Positions 43,051 to 43,114 of a DNA stretch of 43,114 nt are shown here, one piece after another. The notes below the pieces were generated by a model, which was not told the DNA's origin, ran no database searches, and worked only from the letters and a program-made list of their open reading frames with translations. The stretch spans positions 1 to 43,114 of the forward strand of contig JAISRC010000190.1 in assembly GCA_031273845.1 (NCBI GenBank), given 5' to 3'. The DNA comes from Desulfovibrio sp. Lineage in GTDB: Bacteria; Desulfobacterota; Desulfovibrionia; Desulfovibrionales; Desulfovibrionaceae. The number at the start of each line of letters is the position of its first letter. The first letter of the stretch is position 1. The position numbers were made by a program, and so were the translations under genes.

Positions 43051-43105
43051 GTCGGTTAGGTTTGGTCATCACCAAACAACCACCAAACCGACGAGGGAGG
43101 GCTAC
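43039..43105. repeat. Imperfect inverted repeat upstream of an ORF starting at the window edge
   Basis: GTAGCCCGCCAAGTCGGTTAGGTTTGGT / ACCAAACCGACGAGGGAGGGCTAC, followed by AGATGGAAG. Confidence 0.7.
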
Positions 43106-43114
43106 AGATGGAAG

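Overview
This is a GC-rich chromosomal window that looks like a sulfate-reducer-type deltaproteobacterium (Desulfovibrionaceae-like). That assignment is inferred from gene content only. About 27 protein-coding genes and one tRNA-Cys can be supported. Recognisable content: a UbiD-family decarboxylase, a MalY/PatB-like aminotransferase, two HD-GYP response regulators, an NlpC/P60 lipoprotein, an ABC-F ATPase, a MerR-like HTH protein next to an M23 peptidase, a solitary HPt protein, an SGNH hydrolase, a DUF3365-type hybrid kinase with a CxxCH motif, a HAD hydrolase and hotdog thioesterase pair, bacteriohemerythrin, DUF456, a DHH-CBS-tRNA nucleotidyltransferase fusion, a large PEP-synthase-like protein with pyruvate carboxylase and BirA, a GGDEF protein with a sigma-54-like promoter, MaoC, serine acetyltransferase, Obg-L27-L21, an RNA methyltransferase, a nitroreductase and an M48 lipoprotein. 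I found no CRISPR array, prophage or classical defence island. The most unusual signal is between genes. There are two interspersed noncoding repeat families: (i) MITE-like elements of about 93-232 bp with CCATAATCCGCC... terminal inverted repeats and apparent 4-5 bp target duplications; (ii) a mosaic of palindromic modules with TA-flanked GAGCATTT ends, one copy of which abuts an IS630-type transposase tail and several of which supply the stop codons of neighbouring genes. Other leads are a 'YD-GYP' variant, a zinc-ribbon tail on pyruvate carboxylase, a long AT-rich inverted repeat containing the pyc stop codon, a perfect 24-bp-arm hairpin, and an unlisted 45-aa membrane ORF.
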